The notes beneath the pieces are model-generated. The model ran no database searches. It had not been told where the DNA came from and saw nothing but the letters and a program-made list of their open reading frames with translations. A program made the position numbers and the translations under genes. This document shows positions 11,591 through 23,230 of a stretch of DNA of 64,000 bases, piece after piece. Origin of the DNA: Ignelater luminosus (lineage: Eukaryota > Arthropoda > Insecta > Coleoptera > Elateridae); assembly GCA_011009095.1 (NCBI GenBank), contig VTPC01089973.1, positions 186,001-250,000 on the forward strand, written 5' to 3'. The number at the start of each line of letters is the position of its first letter. Within the stretch, counting starts at the first letter, position 1.

Positions 11591-13960
11591 TAGTTGTTTC
11601 CAATTCTAGATATGTAGCCAGTCTCTGGGGGACCTCTTCGTTTCTTATTCAGTCTGTCCATGGAATTCGTAACATCCTCACAAGCTATTCTTTTCATTGT
11701 CTGTTGTTTCAAATCATGCCTTGCATCCGTGTAACAAAATGGGCAAGACGTAGCATTTAATCATCCAGAGTCGGAGTTGTTGATTTATTTGGTGGTTACA
11801 TAAGAATTTATTAAGTTTGTTGAAGCTGGCTTTTGCTTGTCCTATCCTGGTTTTTTACTTTGGTGTTGGCTTTTATGTTCCTATCTATTGTTCTTCCTAG
11901 GTATTTATATTTGTCTACATGTTTGATGATTTTTCCCCTCAGATTGGTATGTGCACTCTTATATTATCCCATCGCTTTTGTTTTCTCTGTGTTGATACTC
12001 AGCCCCATGTTCTTACTCTCTTCCGCTACTGTTTCCAACAATGCTTGCAGATCTTTTTTACTATTAGCTATTAAGGCTGTATCGTCGGCGTATCAAAGAT
12101 TGTTAAACAATGCGCCGTTAATTCTTATTCCTTTTTGTCTGTTTTCGGTTACATATCTTATTATTTCCTCTGAATATAAATTAAAGAGCAACGGAGAGAG
12201 TATACAACCTTACCTTACACCTCTTTCTATTCTTTATTTCTTTTGTATTTTTGTTGTCTATTCTTATTAGTCCTTTTTCTTGCCAGTATAAGTTCTTCAC
12301 TATTTGTATCTCTCTTCCATTTAGTCCTACTCGTTTTAAAATGTTCATAAGATGTAAGTGTTGCCCTCTATCGAACGCCTTTTCGAAGTCTATGTAACAG
12401 ATATAGATCTTACCTCATATTCAAGCTTTTTCTGCAAGAGCTGTCAAACTGATGAGGGCCAGACTGTGTTTGACTAATATTACACGAGACTTAGCCATTG
12501 GTTTGGTATTTCTCCACTGCGGTATATAGGATTAAAAAGTCTTGTCATCAGTAATATGCCTTAATGGTCAAGAAGCGTCAAATATTCTAATCTGATATTA
12601 ACAGGTCTCAGTGTTTTTCCTTGTCTGCATTTTCCGCTTCCTTTGGTAAAATATCTGGCCTTTCTAAATCTTTTTGTAATTCGTATTCTTAAGGCCGGTT
12701 TTCAGAAACAAAATCTTTTATGTAGTCCTGCCAAGTGGACTATTTCTCTGCTAGTGACAGTAGAACTTTGTTCGTATCGTCTATTAAAAATGTTTGTTAT
12801 GTTTTCTTGTATGTGCTTGTCATTTCTTTAATTCGTTTATATAGATTGTAGTTATCATGTAAGTTTTTTAAATATTCAATTTCTGTAGACTTTTTGGATC
12901 GCCATTTTTCTTTCGCCTCTATTATTTTCTTGCGTATTTTGTTGTTTGTTTTTATATATTGTTGTTTATTCTTATGTTTGTGCAGTCTTCTTTCTTCCAT
13001 CATTTCTAGGATTTCAATAGTTATCCACTCTTTCTTTGCCTTCTTCTGTGTTTTCTTGTTTAATGTTCCTTCTGCTGTCAAAATTTTATGCTCTACTTTA
13101 TGCCAGAATGATTTGGTATTTTCGGGTGCTTAATATTTGTCATACCTTCCGACGTTTAGTTTGTAATCTCTTTTTTAATTGTTTGGTCTTTTAGAAGTCT
13201 TATGTCAGTTTTTTTGTAAGGGGTTTTTTATTTTTTTTAGTTTAAGGTTGATTCGTGATACCACAGAGTTGTGGTCAGAGTTGAGGTCTACACCCGGTTT
13301 TTTTCTGCAGTTAACGGTTAACGATGATAAAGTCGATTTGATTTCTAGTTATTCTCTCGTTGCAATGTTGTGGCGATGTCCAAGTATAAGTCTTCGAGGA
13401 GGTAGTGCAAAGCAGGTATTAGCTAGGACTATATCTGTTTTTTGAAAGAATTACACGAGTCTATCACCATCGGCAATAATCGCCGATGATTCCTTTGGTT
13501 CTTCCTTTGTCTGCCTTTATATTAAAGTCACCAATTATTAAATAACTTATGTGAAGTTTCTTTGTGCATTTTAATAAGCTGTTTATTGTTTCGTATAAGT
13601 CGTCGATTTCTTGATCCGTTTTGTCTGCACTTAGTGCATAGACCTGTATTATGTTTACATCAGTGGGATATCCTTGTAACTCTTTTAGATAAAGGGAAAA
13701 AGTTTTTAACGTTCTTGTTGATCTTCCTTGTGACTTACACGTATAGCTACGCCATACTCTGTGATATTGTCATTTCTGGAGCGGTAGATTACTGTGTTGC
13801 GTAGAGATTTCACCTTTTCCTTGCTTGTCTATTCGACATTGCTAATATCAATTATCCCTATGTCTAGTATGCCTTAACTTGGGCTTGATGGTCGCTGCTG
13901 CCCTCCACCAGGAATGTTTACGGACCTTCTGGTCTAGATCCGTACTGTTTTGCTTCAACA

Positions 13961-14639
13961 AGGTTACCTCGGGTAGGATGTGGCTCTTTACCACGCAGTA
14001 TGGTCTTGACCGAAGGGAGGCTAAAGTTTTTTTTGAGAAACTAACATCGCGTCATCCAGTTCTGATGATTGTGAGGACCAGTGTCCTGTCAACTCGAAGC
14101 AAAAGTGCTAGCTCTTGTAGTTTGGAACATTACAAGTCATAGTAAGAGCAATACAGAAAGAAACTATACAAAAGCCGCAATGCATACTAGTTTTAAAAGA
14201 AATGAATGTGAGTGCCAAATATATCTGCTCAAACCACTGTCCTTGACGACCACTGCTCAAAATGCATGACCTTAGTTCTGCAGAATATAAAAATTAGTTG
14301 TAAACCTTTTGTTATTGACTTGACAAACGATTCATGTGGCAGATACATCACAGTAAGTCTAATGTTGAGAGTTTTTCTGAAAACAGCTCTACTAAGCCAA
14401 CAAATAGGTTGCAGTTTTTAAATTTTGTACAAGAAGGTTGACACAATTTATTTTTGCTGGAATCTATTGCTTTAGAGAAAATTGTCTTGATGCTTTTCAG
14501 GTCAAGACGACTTTTTTCTACCAATCAATTCACAGTGTATGATTCTCGCAGCATTAGACATAAATAGTCACAGACAAGATTAGAAATCAGGCTGCTTAGA
14601 TCAATGTAATAAATACAGTAATAAATACAGAAAAGCATT
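13961..14639. other. No coding feature; possible LINE 5' leader
   Basis: This is a moderately G/C-richer segment immediately 5' of the minus-strand LINE endonuclease. It may be that element's leader up to about 14100. The frames on both strands here do not resemble known proteins. Confidence 0.35.
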
Positions 14640-16475
14640 AGAGGAAAGTTCCACAGTATCGGTCGGCCCGCAGTATCAGTCAGCGGTTGTTATAGCCTGC
14701 GAATAACAGATATCCTCACTGTAATAATTTTTCTCTGTGCAGTTTACTTAAACAATCAGCTGTTTCAATTTGTGTCAACCTGTCACTACGTGTTTTTGCA
14801 CAGTGTCTGTATGTGTTGTTGACAAAGTATTTTCGGTGCAAAGTTAAAATTGAACTAGTGATTCTAAACATGGCTGATAACGAAGAAAAAAGGAGAGAGG
14901 AATCTGGGATCCAGACAATATGCATAAGGCGATGACGTAGGTATTAAACAAAGAGATAAGTACGCAACAAGCAGAAAAGCGCTATCAGGTACCAAGAACA
15001 ACCCTAAATGATATACTCGATGCCATTAGAAATAAAAAAGAAGTACACTTCAAGCCTATGATGGGTTGGTCTCGAAAGACATAAATAGACAAAAATTTTC
15101 TTGCCTTGCTTTCCAGCTTGCTGAAAAACTGGACTTATCACATCAATTTAACAAGAGTCAAAAATCTGCTGGTAAACACTCATACTATGATTTCATGCGA
15201 AGAGACAGCGATGTATCTATGAGAACTGTCGAATCCACTAGTTTAATGAGAGCTGTAGGTCTCAATAAACCTTAGGTGGAAAATTCTTTCAATATCTTCA
15301 GATTTTGTTAGAAAAATTTGCATTTGCGGCCTATAGCATATAGAATTGTGATGAAGCCGGTGTTAGTACCGTTCAAAAACATGCCAAAGTTCTAGCTACA
15401 AACAACCAAAGACAACTTGAAAAGTCTACCTCTACAGAGCGCGGCAAGAACGTGACAATTTTATTTGCTATGAATGTTGGAGGACGGTTTATACCGCCAT
15501 TCTTTGTTTTTTTCACGAAAACAAATAAACGACAGACTTATGATGAATGCTCCTGCTGAAAGCGTGGCTGAAGTGCATGCAAGTGGATGGATAAATGCTG
15601 AAATACTTTTGAAATGGCTGAAGCACTTTGCCAAAACACGAATCGAATTGAGCAAAGCCCAATTTTGTTGATTCTTGATAGACACGGCAGTCATAAGGAC
15701 TTGAAAGTCATCGAATTTGCCAGGAACCATCATATTCGCAGTTCGCATGTTAAGTACGCCGCCCTACATTATTTCAAAATATCTACAACGTTGCCTGTGA
15801 TTTGTAGATGAGAGCTAACCCTGGTCTTCGAATTAGCGAATATGAGATCGCAGGACTTGTTGTTTCAGCGTTGAAGCGTTTCTTTCGAACATATATTGCT
15901 GTTAATGGTTTTCGCTGTATTGGCATTCATTCTTCTAATAGAAATGTTTTTGACGACCTAGATTTTCTTTTATCGGCTAGAACTGATATAGAAGAGAATA
16001 CGCCGCCATCTAAAACAGATTTTATAGAATCTCAGCCTTCAAGTTCTCATCTACTGGAACATCAGTTTTTAACTTCCCGCCAATCAGAACCTGAATCTTC
16101 AACTTCCCGTCAATTAATAGATAGCTATAAGGAGATTATCATAGAACTATCGCCAGTCCCTGACGCATCAAAAGGCAGAGCACCAGCACGATGCCGTAAA
16201 CTGGAGCAAAGTAAAGTTTTTACAGGTTCGTCATATAGAAATAGGTTAAAAGAGAAGAAAATTGATCGATCAAGGGTAGGTACATTCAAAAGGGGGTTAC
16301 TATTTGGAAAAGATGCTAAGAAAAACAGCACGAAACGGAAGAATAGAAATGAAAGCAAAAATAAAAAAGCTGCTAAGGACCAAACCACTTATACTTTATG
16401 CCTGGAAAGATACGCCAATTGTCGTGTCAGATCGTTTCTCGCTCGACCCATTACTTTCACACTTCGGCTCTAGCG
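14640..16475 (+). mobile_element. pogo/Tigger-like DNA transposon relic
   Basis: A long but broken transposase read on the plus strand. A likely start ATG lies at 14870. An N-terminal psq/CENP-B-type helix-turn-helix follows (WDPDNMHKAM, then STQQAEKRYQVPRTTLNDI, 14910-15020) with a stop inside. The second DNA-binding part is FSCLAFQLAEKLDLSHQF and RTVESTSLMRAVGLNK (15090-15275). The catalytic domain has CDEAGVSTVQKHAKVLATN (the first Asp is kept, about 15350-15410), TSTERGKNVT and IPPFFVFF, then ASGWINAEILLKWLKHF (15590-15635) and ILLILDRHGSHKDLKV (the second Asp is kept, about 15665-15710). The segment expected to hold the third acidic residue is replaced or deleted. A long 3' frame (15808-16473, 221 codons) carries MRANPGLRISEYEIAGLVV and NRNVFDDLDFLLS, then a basic linker. 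The terminal Cys-rich finger survives only as traces. No inverted ends were found. Confidence 0.85.
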
Positions 16476-17281
16476 CAAGCGTAGACCGAGCAGCTTTACG
16501 TAGCAGCAACAAGAAACGAACAACGTGCATGTGGTTGTGTTGATTTTATTGCGTGTTATTTTGAAGTTTTTATAGTGTTCAATGTGGTACTACTTTTCTC
16601 GTTAGAGGTAAGTAAATACATGTGCATACATTTATAAAATCTCAAGGTGTTGACAGTACATGCCGACGATCTGTTAAATTTAACGTGAAAACAAAAAGAT
16701 GGTCACTAATATGGCGGCTTGGGGATTGATATCTCAGGTACATATACCTTGTCTCATTTCTATAATTCCAATCCATTTTATATGTTTAGAGTTTTAGTTG
16801 CATGCACTGTTATACCCCAAACTTATTTACATATGTTAGTGTCACTATTCCTAGTTACACATCTCCGACTAGAAAATCTTCTGTCAAACGAATGTCATAT
16901 GTCGAAATAGGGCTAAAATGCAGTAAATGCGTTTTTATGTGCAAATCAGTTTGATTACAATTAATATTGAAGCAATAAACACAAAAAATAAATTTTTATT
17001 CCAAATAATAAACAAACAACAAAAGGTAACTTAACGAAATGCAAACATTTATTTACCTTTTCTGAGTGACAATCTAACCTCTGATTTTAAATAAAAACAA
17101 ATAACAATATTGTCGACATTTCTCAACGAAGAATTCTAGTGTTTCAAAGGTTTTGTTATCAACACAATAAAAATTTAACAAGAATTATAGAAATGAGATA
17201 AACTATAGGTTTTGTTTCTTTATTATAAATATTGTGTTTGTTTAGGTTCACATATTATCATAAATATTGTAAAATTGAAAA
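16476..17281. other. No feature recognised
   Basis: AT-rich DNA. A short plus-strand frame at 16719-16910 has no known motif. An ATG with a small open frame ending in a donor-like CAG/GTACAT lies near 16713-16740, but nothing else supports an exon. Confidence 0.4.
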
Positions 17282-17660
17282 ATGATGTCATCACAATATT
17301 GTATTTCTACTAGGGCGTTAAATAATAAATTTTTTTTACAGAAGGAAATTTCACCAGGATGCAAATTTTATATGGATGAATCCAATATAGCAGTAATTAA
17401 TTTAACAGCCAGACAACCTCAGACTTCGACTGATTCATCATCTAAATACGACTGGGAAACTATCGTCTAAGAAACGTTGATTGAAATATTTTTTTTTATG
17501 CAGTCAATAATATTAATGATTAATTTTCAATTTAAGGTTGGGTAAATCAGGCTGCTGGAAAAATCATCTCCAAGAAAGATTTCACGCTATTTGTTAATAA
17601 ATGTACAAATAACAAAAGAAATTATGGGAAAAAAATTAAACACATAATAGATCATGTAAA
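17282..17660 (+). pseudogene. Possible Myb/SANT-like DNA-binding fragment
   Basis: A 62-codon frame (17282-17470) ends with SKYDWETIV, and after a stop and about 70 AT-rich bases the sequence resumes with a GWVNQAAGKIISKKDF segment and NKCTNNKRNYGKKIKHIIDH (about 17540-17655). The pattern of a Trp, then an IxxK spacer, then Cys and a basic NKxxNxxKKIK stretch resembles the Myb/SANT-like domains common in insect transposon-derived proteins. The match is by eye and partial. An intron between the two pieces is possible, as is plain coincidence. I do not assign a function. Confidence 0.3.
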
Positions 17661-17919
17661 AGCACTTTAAACTTTTTTCTGTTTTAGTGGTATCTTCGTT
17701 GCACTTGCACAATTTAAAAAGATAGATAAAACTTGAGTTATAATAATAATTGTAGTAATAATCCTTTATAAATTTTTTTATTTATACCAAGAAAAAAAAT
17801 CGATTGCAGAAATAACTTAAAAATTACAAAACTAAATTAAAAATTACAATAATTTAAAATTAAAATTTCTTTTTTCCGCTTCCTTCTTCCAATCAATGTA
17901 AAATATTTATTTTAACTAT

Positions 17920-18150
17920 ACAAAATTAAGTACTAAGTAAGATCTTAATAAGTTCTAAAATAGAGTCTAAATAAGCTCTATGAGGTACTGCGAGAGTTTT
18001 TAACGAGAACCTAAATAAGTACTAATAAGTGCTAAAACTGGAAAAAAACAAAACTTACCAGATCCTAAATAGAACATAATTTCTATGTTATTTAGGATCT
18101 AAGTAAGTACTTTTATGCTCTGCAGCGAATAGATCTTAGCAGAGCCTAAC
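17920..18150. repeat. Degenerate short-word repeat with hairpin
   Basis: The stretch is built from variants of the word CTAAATAAGTNCTA (for example ataagttctaaaat, ctaaataagtactaa, taataagtgctaaaa). It contains a strong hairpin at 18060-18100: agatcctaaata-gaacata pairs with tatgttatttaggatct around a 5-nt loop, with one or two bulged bases. It may be a decayed satellite or the core of a small foldback element. Confidence 0.55.
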
Positions 18151-20580
18151 TAGGACTTAAATTTCGACTCGGGTTTTCATAAACTTATTGTTGTTTTATT
18201 TGTCGCTCTTGTAGATAAGAAGCTTTAATATGTGTTACAAATATCACCTTGATAATTACTTGGGATATTTGCGGGTATAATTTCAATATATTGTTAAGGT
18301 GACGGTACTGTGGGACTTTTCCCCACCTGAAATTTCTTTGACAAGCAGGATGTACTTATTAAATGAGGAACATGGCTAAAAGCGGCTTTGTTTTATTCAA
18401 GACATTTTAGTGAAGATTTATAAAAAGAATAATAAGCTATTGTTTTCACTGTTGATGTTTAGCAAATTAGGAATGAAAAGAATGAATTGATTAATTAACT
18501 TAAATTGTGTAGAATATTGTTTTAGTACATTTTCTAAATTTTTCTTACATCTGCACATTTAGAAAAACAAGACTTAGTAAAGGATTCCCAAAAGATCCTA
18601 GAGACGATTTAAAAAGAAAAAATAGTATTACCAAAAAGTCTAACAATGCTTTGATTGAAAATAAAAGCTTCCAGATTTCGTTAGAAGTTTTTAGAACATT
18701 AAATGAAAATTTTACAGAAAATTGGACTATAGCACCGGATATTATTTCAGCATTATCTAACGCTTTGTTATCATCGATTGATGAACGCAGCTTTTCAGCT
18801 TATGGATTAATTTTAAGCGACGAAGATACTTTTTTTTTGGTTGTTAATGTTGAAAAATATTTTGATGGTAACAATCCTATCAAATAGATTAACTCAATTC
18901 TAAAAAAGTTTACACAATTCTTTCTAAGACCATTTAGCGTGTTTATACTACTTAATCTTAATGATATACTCCCAGAAAGTTGTTAAATTTACCAAATAGC
19001 TAATTCAGTTAATTTATCAGAATTAACCTAGCACATAATCTTCTTAATTCGTATTAATAGAAAGAAAATTGCTTACAGACAGCTATTTATTAGATACGGA
19101 TTTCTTTAAAAATCTCATAGACAGAATTCAAAGATCTTAAAAACGAGAACGCAATGTCAACAAATAAATTGAAAAGAAGGTTAAACTCCACAACAAACTT
19201 TTCATTTTATAAAGAAAAACTTCCATCAAGAAGAAAAAGTTTTCATTAAAGATTTATTTTTACAGAGTGGAATTATAGTAGGTAACCATGAAGTTTAGCC
19301 ATCGAAAAAGAAACGACTAATGGTTGTTGTTTATTCACTTAAAATTTTTTATAGCCTGACAAAACATAATGGTGCCATCTAAACACGCATCCCTATTAGT
19401 TTGTTAAATATCGTCTTTTATCGTACCACTGCTGCAGCTCTTTTTCGCTCCCACTTACGGCATTATAACGAAAATAGAGTGAGTTTTGGCATGTATAAGA
19501 CGGTTATAATATTTCAGAACAATTTATAAATCATGATTTGACAATCAGACGCCATTATAGGCCGCGATGTCACCCGATGGTCCGCGTTATCTGTATCTAA
19601 TTCCAAATATATTTAAATGTCAGTTTGTAATGTATTATATGATTTCGTGCAGGGATTCTCAATAGGTGGAAATATTTTCGAATCATTAAACTCTTGCATA
19701 CTTAAGAGTTTATCGATTATTATTATTTTCAATTTAATGCGAGACAAATCAATTTCTTAGTTTTTCTTATTCTAGAACTAATTATTTACACTCTAATGAT
19801 AATGATCACGTACAGAAACTCTCATGTCGGATTATTATTTACGTTAGGAGAATGAATTTGTGTTAGATGTTCCCGCCAAAACTAAATCTTGATTAATTTT
19901 TTTGTGTAATCCAGTACACAACAACCGGTAGGTATATTAATGCTAACTAATTAAAAATTCACATCGATTAGTGGAGCTATTCGGTTTTTGGATCAACGCT
20001 TCAGTTTGAATTAATATTAAACCAAGCAAACATGACCTGACTGTTTGCATAAATTTCTAATGTCTTAGTTCTTTTAAATGGGTCTTCTTGCAGGTACTCT
20101 TTCTATTTATGTCAGAACTAGAAGTATGCGGGTGTTTGCATTCAATCAGGAATTTCAGGTCAAAAAATTTCAAAAAGTAAACTTTTTGTATGGTATGACT
20201 TTGAAGCCTATCAGTGACATCTAGATCAGGGTGTTAATTAAACTTTAACAGTTGGTGGGATATCACAAGAATGCATACATCAGCTTATTGTCAAACCAAT
20301 GAAACTGCCATTGTGTTCGGATTCTTTCAAAATATTCAGATATTTGATGTTATTATTTAATACTAATTATTGTTGTTTCTCTAGAAATGCTGGAATTTAA
20401 AAAAGATGCAGCTTTTGAGATTGAACGACAAATAATTGCAAAAATTGTTGCCACAAAATCATAAATTTAACAAAACGTGGTAGATTTTAGAAAGGTGGGA
20501 AAAAGGAATGGCGAGATACACTCGTACGATAAAGAAGTTTATATTAATACATATGTACCTTACGTTAAATTTAGAAAACA
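18151..20580. other. No gene recognised
   Basis: AT-rich DNA. A plus-strand frame at 18651-18887 (78 codons) looks acidic and globular-protein-like (IISALSNALLSSIDERSFSA). It has no detectable family motif and no neighbouring coding sequence, so I leave it unassigned. Confidence 0.4.
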
Positions 20581-20589
20581 CTGCCAAAA

Positions 20590-21010
20590 TACAGCGTGCA
20601 CGTTGCTTGTAAACTTCAGAGCTCTATGACCAAGAATTGTTATCAAGACTTTGAACCCTTTTCTCCAGTATGTGTAAAATGTGAATCGTATCGAATAAAT
20701 GCTTTTTTCGCTGAATTTTGTTTTCAAAGTACCTAAAAATGCACCAGTTGCTTTCAAAGTTTTCTTATCCTCTGAAAAGTTTGGAAAACTTTGCAAAATT
20801 AACCGTGCACGTTGCTTGTAAATTTCAGAGGCCAAGAATTATTTTTAAAATTTTGAAAGCTTTTCTCCAGTATGTGTAAACCAAAATGATATTGAATACA
20901 TGCATTTATCTTTAAATCCTTTTCTTTAAAAACGTTTAAGAATTCAGTTGCTGTTAATGTTCTTCTATCCTTTAACTTCATAAATATTTACAAAGTAATA
21001 AAAATTTTTA
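20590..21010. repeat. Diverged tandem duplication, period about 209 bp
   Basis: Two copies lie head to tail. The word cgtgcacgttgcttgtaaa occurs at 20595 and again at 20804, each followed by cttcagag or tttcagag. Both copies later share ttttctccagtatgtgtaaa, then a run ending in a match such as ttcttatcctctgaaa/ttctatcctttaactt. On the minus strand both copies are partly open, with shared peptide words (LKFTSNVH, YWRKGFK/ILEKSFQ). The unit may be a fragment of an unrecognised repeat family. Confidence 0.75.
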
Positions 21011-21780
21011 TATTTTTTACATGCAATGGTGCAAGGCCTTCAAAACTCTAGCTATTTCTTACTCCTACAACTCTATAATTTAAGCCGAGTGTAAGTGACT
21101 CTAGCACTTAAGGACACAGCGCATCTGTTTGTATGGAGATTACAATATTATATGATATTGGTGTATGAGTCGTCCATATGCAAGACTATATTGGACGCCA
21201 CTTTCTATTTTTTAAATATCAGTCGTTAATGCATGTCCCAAAAGTTTTGACACAATCTTCGATATTTAATCTTTAGGTGCTATATTCATCTAATTTGAAT
21301 CATCGGTATAAATTTTATTTAACAGACTTATTGAGCACAGAAATATTAATTTAAATTAATGCTAACGATCCATTCTCCTTAATGACGCTCTCCATCAGCT
21401 CTTAGACAGTGGCTTTTAAAGAGTTCTACGCCTTGATTGCTTTTTATTTTGAAGGTTATTGTTTTTAGGCACAAATGTTGTTCACTGACTTAAGTTTGGC
21501 ATATACGATCAAAAACTCTCAACTGTTGAAATTGCATACGACACTAATACTTTATCATAAAATTTAGCGTCTCCTTTAAATTTCACATCATTTGAGCAAT
21601 CATCAATGTTGTCAGAGTAGTAGTAACAGCTAGGAAGGCTCGCTATTCTTTCAACCACTCCTACGATCATCTACTATTCGTTCCTCTGTTTTCTGCCTGA
21701 ACCTACCCGACTCCCGTGCAAAAGTGAAAATGTTGTCCAGAGCTCAACTCCTCCCTTGTTAGCCTGGAAGGTCTTAAACC
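21011..21780. other. No feature recognised
   Basis: No open frame over 60 codons on either strand and no element ends. The sequence becomes less AT-rich toward the LINE that starts at 21781. Confidence 0.45.
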
Positions 21781-23230
21781 TCAGCCTTTCATAATCCTAA
21801 CATTCTCCCAAAAAGTAGAATGACGTGTTTCATTGCCATTTCCAAAATTAGGGCATGTTGGAACTTTCTCTACATGCGGTGCCTTTTCAAAATGCAATAG
21901 CCTGTAGAGATCCCAATTAAAAGACTTAGGACACTCCGGCTTGCCAATATAACTTTGACAAGACAACTGACTATATATCTTTTGACTGACGGCTGAATCT
22001 GTTGCCTTGATATTCCTAGAGAAGGTTCTGATCCTAAGTGGGTATCTTTGGCTTCGAGTCTGACGAGTTCATCCACGTTCTCGTTGCCATAGATTCTGTT
22101 GTGCCCAGCAACCCAGACAAGGTTAACCTCCATTGTTGTGGTGAAGTTCTTCCAAAGAGTCCGCACACTTCTGCATAAAAAATTTTTATGCGTATCTTTT
22201 GCTCCGTCATCTTCGCATCTTCCCTACACGCCGCCAATAGAATGGCATAAGTTTCAGCCTGGAAGATCATGGTGTGTGTGCTCTCTCTTTGCTTTCCTGC
22301 ACGAGTGGGTTTTTCTGCTCCTGAGAATTGCTTGTCATCTATACTTATAGAAAACTAGCGAGTTTTGTTGAAAATTTACCTTACTGCTCTCCAACTGTCC
22401 CTTAGTTGGGATTATAGGAAAGTACTTCCTATACAACTTTAACCGATCGTCCGCCTGTGTTACACTGTAATGGAACTAATTTTTTCACTAACTGGGCTAT
22501 GCTGGCGTGGTCTGTGTTAAACCCATTTCCAAGTCATAACGCTGCGTCCCGCATTTTAAGGTGGACCGCCATTGCTTCCTTTTTTATTCAAGTTGGCAGG
22601 TCCGGCAGCCCTAATAGAACCTCAAGTGTAGCCGAGGGATCATCCACATTTCATTGGTTGTACACACACAGCCTAGGCTTTGGGAGATAGTGGTGCGCTC
22701 TACACTAGACCACTGGAGCAATAAACTATCTAGTACTCTAGGTCTCATAATTTCCGTGTAGATGCAGTAGGCTATTTGAGAATTGATTTCCCAGAGCCTA
22801 GTCAGAATGTTGCTGTCGACTTGGTTATCAGTTTGCGGACATGTGATATTCAGCTTAGTCTCCTTTCCATGGTCACCTTCAAGTACTGGACCGTCTGCGT
22901 CTACCGTACAATATGATTTCTTTTAAACTATCCGTTTTCTTTCTCTTGGTGAAGAGAATTATCTCAGGCTTAAATGGATTGATCGAAAGCCATTCTCATT
23001 ACAAATCTTTCTATGATCCCGCAGGCCACTTGCATTAGGTTGTAGATGACTTTGAGAAAGCGACCAGTGACTAATACTAGCTTGTCGTCTGCGTATGTCT
23101 GAGCAAAAAGAGCCGTCCGCTGTTAAGCGCTCCAAAAGAGCACTCATTATTAAACACCAAAGATAGGCTGAGAAGTAGCTGCCCTGAGGATAGCCTTCCT
23201 AACTTCACCCAGCTAATTAATGTGGGTATT
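21781..23230 (-). mobile_element. R1/LOA-like LINE fragment with RNase H domain
   Basis: Minus-strand remnant covering the end of the reverse transcriptase and the C-terminal part of the polyprotein. In order: a GYPQGSYFSAYLWCLIMSAL segment (about 23195-23135; GCPQGGVLSPLLW in the intact family); the catalytic YADD followed by KLVLVTGRFLKVI (about 23096-23045, in a different frame); an INP-EIILFTKRKK motif (about 22985-22930); a diverged connection region with MRPRVL and VCTTNEMWMIPRLH; an RNase H domain with IFQAETYAILLAACRE (22270-22220) and VNLVWVAGHNRIYGNENVDE (about 22130-22070); and a final Cys-rich motif VPTCPNFGNGNETRHS (about 21870-21820). The presence of RNase H points to the R1/LOA side of the LINE tree. 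Frames break repeatedly. The 5' half is missing, as is common with 5'-truncated LINE copies. Confidence 0.85.

Larger units (their letters stand above)
10011..13960 (-). mobile_element. RTE-like non-LTR retrotransposon (LINE), interrupted
   Basis: Minus-strand APE-endonuclease/reverse-transcriptase LINE. From its 5' side: endonuclease words IIQVYALSADKTDQEID and LIIGDFNIKADKG (about 13660-13500), PPRRLILGHRHN, then SDHNSVVSRINLKLKK. A linker follows (94 open codons at 12797-13081, KKEWITIEILEMMEERR). The reverse transcriptase has CYIDFEKAFDRG (about 12415-12375), GCILSPLLFNLYSE (the start of which is garbled, about 12210-12170) and the catalytic YADDTA at about 12094-12077, followed by KKDLQALLETVAEES and INTEKTKAMG. 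A YLGRTID motif lies near 11900. The C-terminal block (RHTNYELIQYIIEG) lies at about 10255-10200, beyond the mariner inserted at 10286-11590. Many frameshifts and stops make it inactive. The segment between about 12790 and 12420 is poorly preserved. A pyrimidine-rich tract at 10016-10050 marks the probable 3' end. Confidence 0.88.

Noticed and set aside
11833..12270. A 145-codon plus-strand frame with hydrophobic segments
   Set aside because: The minus strand encodes the YADD region of the LINE; the plus frame is its complement.
16690..16745. Possible small host exon with a splice donor (MAAWGLISQ)
   Set aside because: It is a single short frame with a chance-level donor site and no supporting exon.
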